From the NCBI GenBank assembly GCA_037126765.1, contig JBBCBC010000017.1, forward strand, positions 21,691,916 through 21,755,915: 64,000 nucleotides of DNA, written 5' to 3'. Below the pieces are notes generated by a model. It ran no database searches. It worked only from the letters and a program-made list of their open reading frames with translations, and was not told the origin of the DNA. Position numbers and translations under genes: made by a program. Source of the DNA: Stenogyne calaminthoides (taxonomy: Eukaryota; Streptophyta; Magnoliopsida; Lamiales; Lamiaceae). The first letter of the stretch is position 1, and the number at the start of each line of letters is the position of its first letter. Positions 25,486-35,559 of the stretch are shown piece after piece.

Positions 25486-25708
25486 ATTATTTATTTAAAA
25501 AAAATAAATTCAATACAAGATTTTTGGTATACCGATAATATATCGGTATACCGAAATTTTTATATTCATATACCGTTACCGTACCGAAATTTTCGGTACG
25601 ACACCAACGTACCGAAAATTTTGGTATACCAAAAATTTTGATAAATTCAATATTTTTCGGTACGATAAGTGCGGTATACCGGTATTTTCGGTATTTCCTC
25701 CACCCCTA
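23182..25708. mobile_element. Non-autonomous hAT element, 2.5 kb, with perfect 8-bp target duplication
   Basis: Ends TAGGGGTGGACGG and, on the opposite strand, TAGGGGTGGAGG. It is flanked by the identical 8 bases GTTATAAC (23174-23181 and 25709-25716), the hAT target-duplication length. Both subterminal regions are packed with inverted copies of TACCGAAATTTTCGGTATAC, typical of transposase-binding subterminal repeats. The interior has no recognisable transposase. It holds a G-rich stretch (25237-25375) and a (TA)n tract. Degenerate relatives lie at 31425-31636 and 33534-33738. Confidence 0.93.
25431..25480. repeat. (TA)n microsatellite
   Basis: About 25 TA dinucleotides inside the hAT element. 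Confidence 0.97.
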
Positions 25709-28049
25709 GTTATAACTACGGGTCATTAATGTTATTTTTTTAAAAAAAAGAGGGTAATTAATGTTTATTTCTCATTAATATATTTTATTTTAATTTCACA
25801 TTATTTTATTAAGTGGATCATCTAACCGCCGGGTAGATTAAGTTTTTTCCCTTATCCTCACACCTCCCAATTGGGTAAACTATGCTCCGTGGTAAAATTA
25901 AGATAGACTGATTATTAATTCTCTTAAATATTTACATGATAAATTTCTCTTCATCTAAGTATTTCAAAGTTATGAGGATTCCCTGAATGCTCTTTAGCAG
26001 ATCTGTTGGAACACGAGGGTTAGAGATCAAAGAGAAGACTAAAAAAGATTTGACAGAAGAAGAACGAAGAGACAATTTCAGGTGAAGATCTCTGTATCTT
26101 TTTTCCGATCTTGACTGATTTTCATGTGCGTGTTATTTCCTTCAGAGTATATTTAATCTCAAATCAGGTTCATTTTCCTTCTTTTTTTTTTTTTTGAGGA
26201 TTTGTTTTTCTTGAACAAAGTTAATGTTATAGTGTTATTTACTTGGATTAAAAAATAACATGTAGCGCATACTTTTATTGAGACCACTGCTGATTGTGTT
26301 ACTCGATCAACCTCTGTATATTTTTGCCAGTGTGGCTTCAGGAATCAAATCAAGTTTCGATGAGGAATTCAACAATTCAAAAAGAAAGGTGAGTTGAATA
26401 TTGTTAAAATAATCTCATTGCCATCATACTTTCCTGATTATTTATCATTGACTGGTCTCTACTCAAGCATTCTTCCTCATAAACAATTGACAGGCAAGGC
26501 TTTTCTAATGGACTCTCAAAGAGCTCAAAAGCGGCTAGAGTAAATGAAAGATGACTATGTGTTTAGTAATTTATTTTGATTAATTGTTTCCAGGCATTTT
26601 TATCTGGCGAGATCTAATAAAAAATGGTGTGGGAAGCTACTGGAGAGAATGAAACCGAAAACTCGGGTAAGCTCTGTTGTTTTTCAGCTCATTCCCACTA
26701 GAACGAGGTATTTGTTTCGTCCTGATTTTGTTAGTCCTCTTTGTTTATTGTCATTTTATTTTGTATTTCTTATGTGATTTATGTAGATTTATGTGGGTAT
26801 TTTTTGTTTGTGGTGATGTAATGAACTGCTACTCAATCTTAATTTGGGGTGTTTGATAAATTGTTTTTGTCTCTTAATTGTTTCATAGTTTTGGCATCCA
26901 CATTTAGAATTCTCATTAAAGTTCCTTTCTGGCATGATTGAATTCATTTTTCACTTTCCCTTTTATTCATTTATTGTTCAATATGGGAATGTTAATGTCT
27001 GGTTACATTTTAAAAGAGAGAATTGGGAGACAAAATATCTTGCCAAAATACAACCAAACATTTTGGTCATTTCTTATAGTAGAGTTGAAGTATTGCATGT
27101 CATCGCTCAGGTTGTATCGAGAGGATTCTGAACACTCAGAATTATTTTTTGCAAGTAATTTGACTATTGTTTTGATTAGTCTCGAACCCATGATCTCACG
27201 ATGTAGGTAGTGGTGCTCTAACCTCTTGAGATATTCCACTTCGTCAATTGTGTTGATTAGTCTTTGGAGAAGATGCAGATCCTGATTTGTTTGCTTCTTT
27301 TTTTCTAAGTTTGAGAGGTTTTAAAAGATCTTAATACTTTAACTAATACACATTGGAGTATAGTAGTGAAGTTTGAGAAGCAAGATGTAAGCTCCATATA
27401 TTGAGATCCACTCTTTTGCTTCCTCTTTGTTTAATTTCCGTCTTCTGTTATTTGAAGCATTGAGCTATTTTCATTTGCTATTTACCTCTTCCTGAATGCA
27501 GCTACATTCGGTCTTTCTGCATGTTCGAAATATCCATCGAATGGCTGGTATTCATGATGCTGGGAGCAAGATTGTGAAGGTAGAATGAGTTCTTAACTGG
27601 TTGACATTTGTATTTGCAGTTCCCTGATTGAGTTTAACTTGATATATTTGCATCTATTTAGTGTGAAAGTTTACTTAAGAGTGAGGCTGCCAAGTTCCAA
27701 GAACTTTATGAAAAGTTTAGCAAGGAGAAATTTGCACGTCTTCAGGCCTTGACATGTAAATTTCACGCATTTTCTCTATTCAGCCCATGATCCTTTTACT
27801 TTTGCAAGATATGACTGAGGAAGTTTTTTATTTTTTGAAATCTTGGTTTGGTGAATGAACTCTAAATTTATATTTATGATGATTGGAGGAACATGATCTA
27901 GAAGAAATAGTAGTCGAATGCAAATCCAATATGAGAAATCTAGAAATTATAGAACAAATGTTCATCAGATATATATATATATATTTGCTGCCTTTCAATT
28001 TTTGGAGGAGATAGTGATATCTTTCTATGAAGGTTAGGAGTGTCCTGCA

Positions 28050-28294
28050 ATCCCAATGATGATAAACTACTACTAAGTTTGGATGTTGACCTTTTTAACC
28101 TTTTTGAAGAGCAAAATCCTAGCTTTGATGAACTAAAGGAAGCTTTTGATGTGTTTGTAAGGATAGAGATTGTTTTGTCTGAATGATCGGAATATGAAAA
28201 TTATACGAAAATTATCGGAATGTTTGATGAAAATGGAGATGGGAGGATGGAATTCAACAAACTTATGAAATTCATGGAGGCTAGCTTATGTTGA
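28050..28294 (+). pseudogene. Calmodulin-like (EF-hand) protein fragment
   Basis: Reading frames give LFEEQNPSFDELKEAFDVF, a stop (TGA at about 28184), a shift, then MFDENGDGRMEFNKLMKFME and a closing ASLC-stop at 28294. The second block is a complete EF-hand calcium loop, D-x-N-x-D-G-R-x-x-F-x-x, followed by the KFME tail typical of plant calmodulin-like proteins of the CML45/46 type (family knowledge). The first EF-hand has lost its loop (DVFVRIEIV in place of an acidic loop). It is a C-terminal fragment on the same strand as the surrounding exon-like blocks, with no promoter or start. Confidence 0.7.
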
Positions 28295-28856
28295 AAGTAT
28301 TCATTTATTGTGGGGGAGAGCTAGAATAGAACTTTAATTTCAGCGAACATACTAATTTTTTGAATGAGAGGACAATTTATTAGGATATATTTTGGCCTGA
28401 AACTTGAAACATTTCTTCTGTACGATAAATATTACTATGATTATAAGATTACTGGACATCATTCACGTACATATAGCAGTGTTATTTTACTCTTAATGCA
28501 GGTACCATTGATAGTATGTATTCATTAGAAATTAATATCTAAAATGTGATTATTAATATTAGATTATTGTTTTTAATTGGGTATTCTTTTGAAGGCTTGA
28601 AACATATATTGTTCTTTCTTTCTTTTTAGATTTATGGAGTTGTTGTTTAAATTCCTTAAATGTTTGAATTGAAGGTAAAAAAGAAGGATTAAAGAAAGGA
28701 AATGGCGTAAGATTTGTTGCATATTTTGTGAGATTTGGTTGTGTAATATTCTATAAAATATCTATAGGGCATCATTGTACTATATTGTTTTGGAGCTTTG
28801 TGTTTGCAACTTTTACACTATTTATCTCCATCATTGTATTTATTTTAGGTTGCAGA

Positions 28857-29294
28857 CATGGAACATGAACTTCAAAATTTAGAGAGAAACGTAAATTTCA
28901 AAAAGCTTCAAAATGAGGTTTGCCACTATTTCATTAACATTTTTTTAAATAATATAGTGAGATGGAATATATGATTTGAAGTAAATTTATGTGAAACCTC
29001 CAGTGTTACTTATGGCATTTGACATTTTAATTTGCCAAACCTCTTGAGTTATTTTCTCACTGTTTTACAATTGAACTACATGGAACATGAACTTCAAGAT
29101 TTAGAGAGATGTAAATTTCAAAAAGCTTCAAAATGAGGTCTGCCACTATTCATTGACATTTTTTAAATAATATAGTGAGATGGAATATATGATCTGAAGT
29201 CAATTTATGTGAAACCTTCAGTGTTACTTATGGCATTTGACATTTTAATTTGCAAAACCTCTTGAGTTATTTTCTCACTGTTTTACAACTGAAA
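28857..29294. repeat. Tandem duplication, period about 222 bp
   Basis: CATGGAACATGAACTTCAA followed by the exon-like block and the intron down to CTCACTGTTTTACAA occurs at 28857-29078 and again, slightly shortened, at 29079-29294. The duplicated exon has a small deletion in the second copy (GAGAGATGTAAATT against GAGAGAAACGTAAATT). Confidence 0.9.
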
Positions 29295-30837
29295 ATGAGC
29301 ATGAAGTCTGAGGAAAATAAATCCCCACTTTTTGAGACTAATGGCCCTAAGATGTTAGGTTCTATTTTACAGAATCAGTCATGTTCTGGCTAAGCAATGG
29401 AGCTTGCAAAAGGTTTGATCCAATGGTATCGATTGACATCTCAAACCAGGTGATTTTTTTTTTCTTCAGAATTTTCACCTCACTTATCAGAGATTCAACC
29501 ACTATAATAATTACTTCAAACCAGGTGTTTTCTCCTTTTGCATATGGTTTTATAGTTTAAGTTTCACATTAGACTATAACTATTATTTGTCACAATTCCC
29601 AATAAATGATCATTGTTGCATGTGTAGATCACCTGTATATAGAATTGTTGCAATATTGTTTCTATATGTGATGTATTTCAGTTATGTAAAGATAAAATGT
29701 TATTGAAAAGTTTTGTTTGTATATGTTTCTTGCAATCCATTCTATGAGTCCTAAACTATATGCGGCTTACTGAGCAAGGAGTGAATCAATCTTAATGATG
29801 AAGCCAACAATTAATATTATTGATGCACAAACATCTCAATTAGCTCCTATTAGTTTGATAAATTAATAGAGAGAAATAAAGAAGAAAATATATTTTCATA
29901 CTTCATTATTTTTCTCTCATGTAAATGCAAGTGTATGGATGATAACGAGGCCCCATTAACTCCGCATAAGCATTTTTGAGTGAATTTTAATTCCCGGTTA
30001 TTGATACTTAAGCTTTTCTCATTCTGGCTGCTAGCTCTTCAGGTTTAACCAATTTTATAGTAGTATTTTAATTAGTAGTATTGAAATGGGTGATTCTTTT
30101 TTTCACTTTACAGATTGAAATTGGATTTGAATAATTCTTAATTGAATATGACAGAAAGCGGAGATGGCTGAAAATGACAAAGAATACGACATTGATAGTT
30201 GGCCATCAACGTCGAGATTTGAAAGATTAGATAGAATGAGAAAGAATAGGGCACTAATACTGGCGATCAACGTCGAGATTCGAACGAGAAGATAGAAAAA
30301 TGGGAGCGCACCTTCAGGGGAAATATGGTTTGTGGTTGTGTGGTTATGATTAATTGTTATAAGGTTGATGATGTAGAAATGTGGATGTGAGTGATCAAAC
30401 TAATAATGTTGCCTTATGCTTGAAGTTGGAAATTTGGTTGGCTTTTGAACCAATCTTATATTACAATAGGAGAATTGCACTATTCTGCTTTCGACAAGTG
30501 TCAAGTACTTTTGTAATTTGATTAAATATATTGTATCTGTCAAATTCTTATATTAATGGCAAATGACACTAGTAATTTGGTATATTCTTAAAATAAAACA
30601 CACTACGAAAGCTCTTAAGTCTTCACCAAATTCATGAAATATACTTGAAATGTTGCCGATTGAGGAAAGCTATGAAAGCTCTTAAGTCCTCAACTAAATT
30701 CATGAAATATACTTCAAATGTTGTCGAAAGAGGCAATCAAGCCTATGAGCAACCAAAATAGTTATTTCATGTATTCTTTCACTAATTTTTTAAACAAACT
30801 ACAAAAACCATATTTATAATAGGTCTGTGTGATAAGG

Positions 30838-30865
30838 CCCGTGCATCGCACGGGAAAAAAACTAG
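30838..30865 (+). mobile_element. Helitron-type 3' terminus
   Basis: CCCGTGC-ATC-GCACGGG forms a 7-bp stem hairpin, followed by seven A residues and CTAG, then T. A GC-rich hairpin about 10 bases upstream of CTRR, with T as the next base, is the diagnostic 3' end of plant Helitrons. The 5' TC end was not located; it should lie upstream on the same strand, possibly near 25.9-26.3 kb. The gene fragments at 26.3-30.3 kb directly upstream fit gene capture. Confidence 0.65.
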
Positions 30866-31424
30866 TAAATTGATAATTTTAGGAAATCAAAGTTGCAAAC
30901 ATGTTGAAGTATATAGCATGCAAGAATATATCGAGTTTCTACATATTTTTTCAAATCCATTATAATTTGTTAATATTTATTTCAAAAAAATTTCCCATAT
31001 TTCAAAATTTTGTTTCCCAATTTAACATTGGAGTTTGTGGAAAGGACAAATTGCAAAAACATGACTTATCTTTGCCCCTTATTGTGTTTTAATGACCTAA
31101 CTTTAGACTTTTGCAGGGTAGATACTTAACTATCATTTTGTTGCAAAAAAAAGACTCGGGCAATTTTAAGACAAAAAAAATATATTTCCACATATTTTTT
31201 ATATACCACTTTATAAAAAATAATGATATTTCCAAAATAATAAAAATTATAATAAATGCTAATAATTAGTTAATGACTGCTCATATTTTTTTTAAACGTA
31301 AATAAATTTATTAAATACAACGAGTACAAATACTCAAACAATTACAGACAAAACCTTATAGTAGAAAATACCGAATAAGTAGTTCGAAGAATTACGAAGA
31401 AGAACTACTAATTAATATTAAGTG

Positions 31425-31636
31425 GCATTACGTACCGTACCAAAAAATAATGACGCATATCATATACCGTACCAATTTTTTTTATATTTAAAAATTCATA
31501 TCGTGTTTGTATACCAAAATTCGGCATACATAAAATTTCGATAATAAAAAATATTTACCTACCGTACTGAAGTTTTCGGTATCTAAAAATTTCTATTGGT
31601 ATCGATATATACTGTCCCATACCAAAATTTTGATAT
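31425..31636. mobile_element. hAT-family remnant, left half
   Basis: Contains GTACCGTACC, ACCGTACTGAAGTTTTCGGT and CCATACCAAAATTTTGATA, degenerate versions of the subterminal repeats of the hAT at 23182-25708. It is interrupted at 31637 by the solo LTR. Its terminal repeat is not clearly recognisable. Confidence 0.6.
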
Positions 31637-31641
31637 ACTAT

Positions 31642-32708
31642 TGTCACGCCCCAATTTTCATAAAACGGACATTTCAAAAGTAGTTAAAATAACTAACTTG
31701 AGTGCGACTAAATTTAAATTTCAAAATTATAACGATAACAACTACGACTAATTATTCGAAAATAATCTAACGGTAAGAACAACGGCTAATTCTTTTTATA
31801 AATAACCTTTATTAAATAACGGAAAGTATCCACAATAATGAAGTTTAAAGACGATTCACGAATAAGTAAAATCCCTAGGAATACCAAACATTCGATTAAA
31901 CATAATCTTCAATAATTTATTTAATTATAAATAACGTCTAAAAATTATTTTCCCATCACCACTCCTCGCCCTTCAACTCCTCAACATGAAATGGGGAAAA
32001 TATTGGGGTGACAATGCAAGCACACTTAGTGGAAATAAATTACTCAAAATTAAAAGCAAATATAATTTATATACAAGTCAAATAAAGAATTAACATGTAA
32101 CTTTAACTTTGCCACTTTGCCATAGGAACTTTTGTCATAGAAACTTTGCCATTGAACTTTGCCATAGAACTTGGGAGCACGGCGGGTTAAACCCGAAGAC
32201 CCGTCGATCCTGGACCACATAAGGACACCTAGCTATTAGACTTTGCCGAGCACGACGAGATACACCCGAAGACACGTCGGCCCCCGGACCTCAATAAGGG
32301 CCCCTGACTATTAGAATAACATGGAATAATAAATTTAAACAAGCATCTCAAGTCATTTATACATAACAATTAAATTTAAATAACATGCATACTTTACGAA
32401 ATCACTATAGAGTTGATAACATTTAAATCCCCACCTTGTACGAATGTCGTGGGTGAGATGAATGCAAAAGCCTTAAAACTTATTCCTTGTAGTCAACAAG
32501 GCCCAGCATAAATAAATAAATTCTACTTAGAAAATAAATCTTTAACATTAAAGTAATATGAATCCTATTTATAATTCTCAATTTAAATACTCCCTCCAAC
32601 TAATATCTAATATTTGATATAATTATTCTACACAAAATAACGAAACATGGTTCTTCAAAATCCACAATCACCAATTGCTAAGGCATGCCTACTACTGATT
32701 TGAATATT

Positions 32709-32739
<31 letters not shown>

Positions 32740-33528
32740 ATGACATGTCATGCAATACTCCATCTGATCAATCGAAGTACTGCACATATTTCTTACAGCG
32801 TCATCATGGCATAGCACCACTCATTTCAATCATGTTTTACCAATGAGCCACGTTTCACAATAATTTGCCACAAACAATTATTAAATATAAACTAATCAAT
32901 TCAATTGTTTAATATAAAGGCATATACTAATATTTTGTATGTATCTATAACTACTACGGTGAGAATAAAAGAAACAGGGGACTCATTCACCAACACCACA
33001 TTAACAAATCTTATATTTCTAAAAGTTATTCGGTTTCTTAGAAAAAAATATTAGAAGAAGGATGATAAATTTGCATAAAAGAAAAATTTGGGAAACACGT
33101 TCGACTGAAAAATTCATGAAGTAGATAGGGAGTTGGTTACCTTCACAGCAAAAGTATGAACAATGAAATTGTTAAACAATGGAGGATAGATGTGTTATGC
33201 CTTAATCCTTGAGAGAGCAAAAGAGATCAAACAATTTCTGTGTTGCAAAGATGATGACTACACGATGGAAAATAAATTTTAAGTTGAAGGCAGGTCTTTC
33301 TTGCCATATTTTGAGGAGTCAATTAAGTTTTGACCAAGACTAACCAATTTGTTTCCATGATTTGTAGGTCCAATTAATGAGGAATTAAAAGTGTAATTAA
33401 TATGGGCTATTCTTGAGGAGGAATTAAAATATATTTAATATATAAAAAAAATAAATATATATATATATATATATTCACACATTAAAAATATAAATAAAAT
33501 AAATAAACAAAAAAAGACGGTCATTACA
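31642..33528. mobile_element. Solo LTR, 1.9 kb, with 5-bp target duplication
   Basis: Runs from TGTCACGCCCCAATTTTC to GACGGTCATTACA (TG...CA ends). It is flanked by the identical ACTAT at 31637-31641 and 33529-33533, the LTR-retroelement duplication length. No second LTR, primer site or polypurine tract is seen inside, so it is a solo LTR. It contains a duplicated CCCGAAGACCCGTCG-type block (32175-32300) and an (AAT)n microsatellite (32707-32736). Orientation is uncertain. Confidence 0.85.
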
Positions 33529-33533
33529 ACTAT

Positions 33534-33738
33534 GTCATATTGAAATGTCAATATACATAATTTTTTTAACAAAATACCGATTTTTTTTGGTATATTAAAA
33601 TATCAAAATTTTAGAATGCATATTACCATATTTTACCGCAGTTTGCGGTATATTGAAAAAAACGACGCTTTTAGTATTTTTCAATTTAATAAACGCAGTA
33701 TACCGATTTTTTTATTAATTTTCCACCCTTAACCGTGA
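33534..33738. mobile_element. hAT-family remnant, right half
   Basis: Continues the hAT after the solo LTR, with ATACCG, TTTGCGGTATATTG and a terminal TTTTCCACCCTTA resembling the CCTCCACCCCTA end of the intact hAT. No target duplication matching the left half was found. Confidence 0.6.
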
Positions 33739-33808
33739 ATATAATGGAGTGAATTTTATAAAATAACACAAAAGTTGAGAACAATTTTTTTTTTATTGTT
33801 GTAATACT

Positions 33809-35373
33809 TGTAGGTCCCGAACGGGTTTCGCGTGAGCGTTTCTAGAGGGAGGGTGAATAGACTTCTAAAAACTTTTTTCGTCTTGATCGGTGTGATTGCG
33901 GTTACCGATCGAGTGTGCAAAGTGAATCGATTTGGTCGATATCCAACTTCTTGATCGCGCGAGGGCGGATCGATTCGGTATCTATTAGTTTAAAGCGATT
34001 GTCGCGGAGGTTAGTTTATACCCTTGTGAAAAACCGGTTTATAACAAATCAAATTAAAGTTGTTTTCAATCGATGACTATGGAGTCAATCGATCGGATCG
34101 ATAACTTGGTGCTAGTTGATCCTAACTTTCGAGAATATGTATCAGATTTAATCAAGTTATGTGCAATAGTGTAAAGCAATTAATCAAACAGGTAAATGCA
34201 CACAAGATTTATAGTGGTTCGGACAACCAGTCCTACGTCCACTCTTCCCTATCACAAGGGGCACCAACTTAACCAACTGGACTTAGATTATTGTGTTAGT
34301 CCAACACAACACATTACACCAACAGATATTTATAGAGCTCTCACTCAACCGATCCCAGAAATCATAACTAGAAACCCTAGTCTGAAATCTTACTAAACAA
34401 ACGTAACCTAACTTTGGGTTTTGGGTAAGATTTGTTGTTTGTTCCAACTTTGAAATCTTTCCTAGTATTTAAGTAGCTAACAATTTAGAGGATAAGATTT
34501 TTTGCTAAGAATTATGGGATGAACACTTAGAAAAATAATCTTCAAGGTTGTGTTCTTCGTGCGGAAATTTGGCTATAGTATGAGCTTCTTTATAATTTTC
34601 GTGTCTTCACTCTGAAGAGTAATCCCATATTTATGGACCTCGAAATCAAAGAGCCGTTGGAGAACAATTTGAATTTCCGGCTATATTTGGTAGATATGTA
34701 GGATTTGATGTGACGTGCTTCTAGGTACCGCATGGCAGAAAGCGTGTATGTCATTTTTTATAGCCGTTTGACCAAGCAGCACCAAATCCCGTATTGTCGG
34801 CTCCGTTCATACGTGTCTTGTTCTTATTGGTTAACAAAAACACTTTTCAGTGTTTGTTCTACCAACTAAAGTTGACATTCTTCTTGTTCAGATCAACAAC
34901 GTATGACTTGGTGAAACATCGATTTACCACCGGTGTGGTGACATGATCGATTATAACCGATCAATCTACCGATAAGTCTTCGGTGCGGTTGTCTTAGCTC
35001 AACTAGCAGACTCGACTGATGTAGGTCTTCTGGTCTGATCTTCTGGTAGCCATCTAATCTTTAGGTCTTCTGAATTTGTGTTTCATGACTTCACCTGATT
35101 ATCTGACTTTATCAGATTGTCTGATCTTCTGTCCTTCCCTTGCCTTCGGTTGGTCGGACTTCGGTGATCTTTTGTTCTTCCGATCTTTAGATCGACCTAT
35201 ACATATTGAGGTTCCCCTCAATATGTGACCTATCTTATACATCGGTTGTTCTATATAATAATTATCAACTGGTCATCTTATAAGCGGTATTAAAAACATC
35301 GATCAACCTAATGGTCCATTGGTCCTATTACGTGTGTTTTAGAACTTTCATCAAAACTCTAAATTTCCCAACA
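33809..35373 (-). repeat. Minus-strand 3' LTR of the composite (1565 bp)
   Basis: On the coding strand TGTTGGGAAATTTAGAG...CGGGACCTACA. The left boundary is fixed by comparison with 61399: both copies begin TGTAGGTCCCGAACGGG and the preceding bases differ. It aligns along its length with the LTR of element C but is rich in CG where that copy has CAG or CTG. Confidence 0.9.
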
Positions 35374-35388
35374 ATTCCCCTTTTTGAT
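35374..35388 (-). other. Polypurine tract
   Basis: Coding strand TCAAAAAGGGGAAT directly before TGTTGGG. Confidence 0.85.
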
Positions 35389-35559
35389 GAAACCAAAACA
35401 CTTGAGAAACCAATCTGATTGATAAATATAAAACAAGAAAGAACACATAATCGAGAAGACAATGAGATTTTGTCTTAGGATCGAGAAAAAGAATAAACTT
35501 TTCATTCATCGATTTATCGATTACATATTACATCGAGAAAAGTTTGGGTTTAAATTCGG

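Larger units (their letters stand above)
17479..25850 (+). mobile_element. FAR1-type Mutator element with terminal inverted repeats
   Basis: The left end GGAGATTGCTAGATCTACCC and the right end, read on the opposite strand, GGAAAAAACTTAATCTACCC are inverted repeats. They agree for about 40 bp with few mismatches and more loosely for about 80 bp. Both are flanked by the identical 9 bases CTTATCCTC (17470-17478 and 25851-25859), the Mutator target-duplication length. Inside are a FAR1-like transposase pseudogene (18328-20510), a long minisatellite (20870-22260) and a later hAT insertion (23182-25708). Without the hAT the element is about 5.8 kb. Confidence 0.9.
26340..30350 (+). pseudogene. Intron-containing gene fragment, coiled-coil-like, unidentified
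   Basis: Several exon-like blocks with consensus splice sites lie in order. At 26595-26669 HFYLARSNKKWCGKLLERM ends at G/GTAAGC. At 27501-27581 LHSVFLHVRNIHRMAGIHD continues to G/GTAGAA. At 27661-27756 CESLLKSEAAKFQELYEKFS continues to RLQALT. These three join in one frame across their introns. A later block at 28853-28915 (MEHELQNLERNV) and further exon-like pieces to about 30.3 kb follow. The composition (Lys, Glu, Leu-rich, no Gly/Pro) suggests a coiled coil. I cannot name the gene; a meiotic-axis type coiled-coil protein is one low-confidence idea. No start or complete ORF is visible, and a calmodulin-like fragment sits within one intron, so I treat it as captured or decayed. Confidence 0.5.

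Noticed and set aside
30838..30855. Hairpin as a transcription terminator or tRNA arm
   Set aside because: Bacterial-type terminators do not apply in a plant nuclear genome and no cloverleaf can be folded; CTAG-T after the hairpin fits a Helitron end.
31642..33528. Short complete retroelement (TRIM)
   Set aside because: No pair of direct repeats, primer site or polypurine tract inside; the TG...CA ends with a single duplication fit a solo LTR better.
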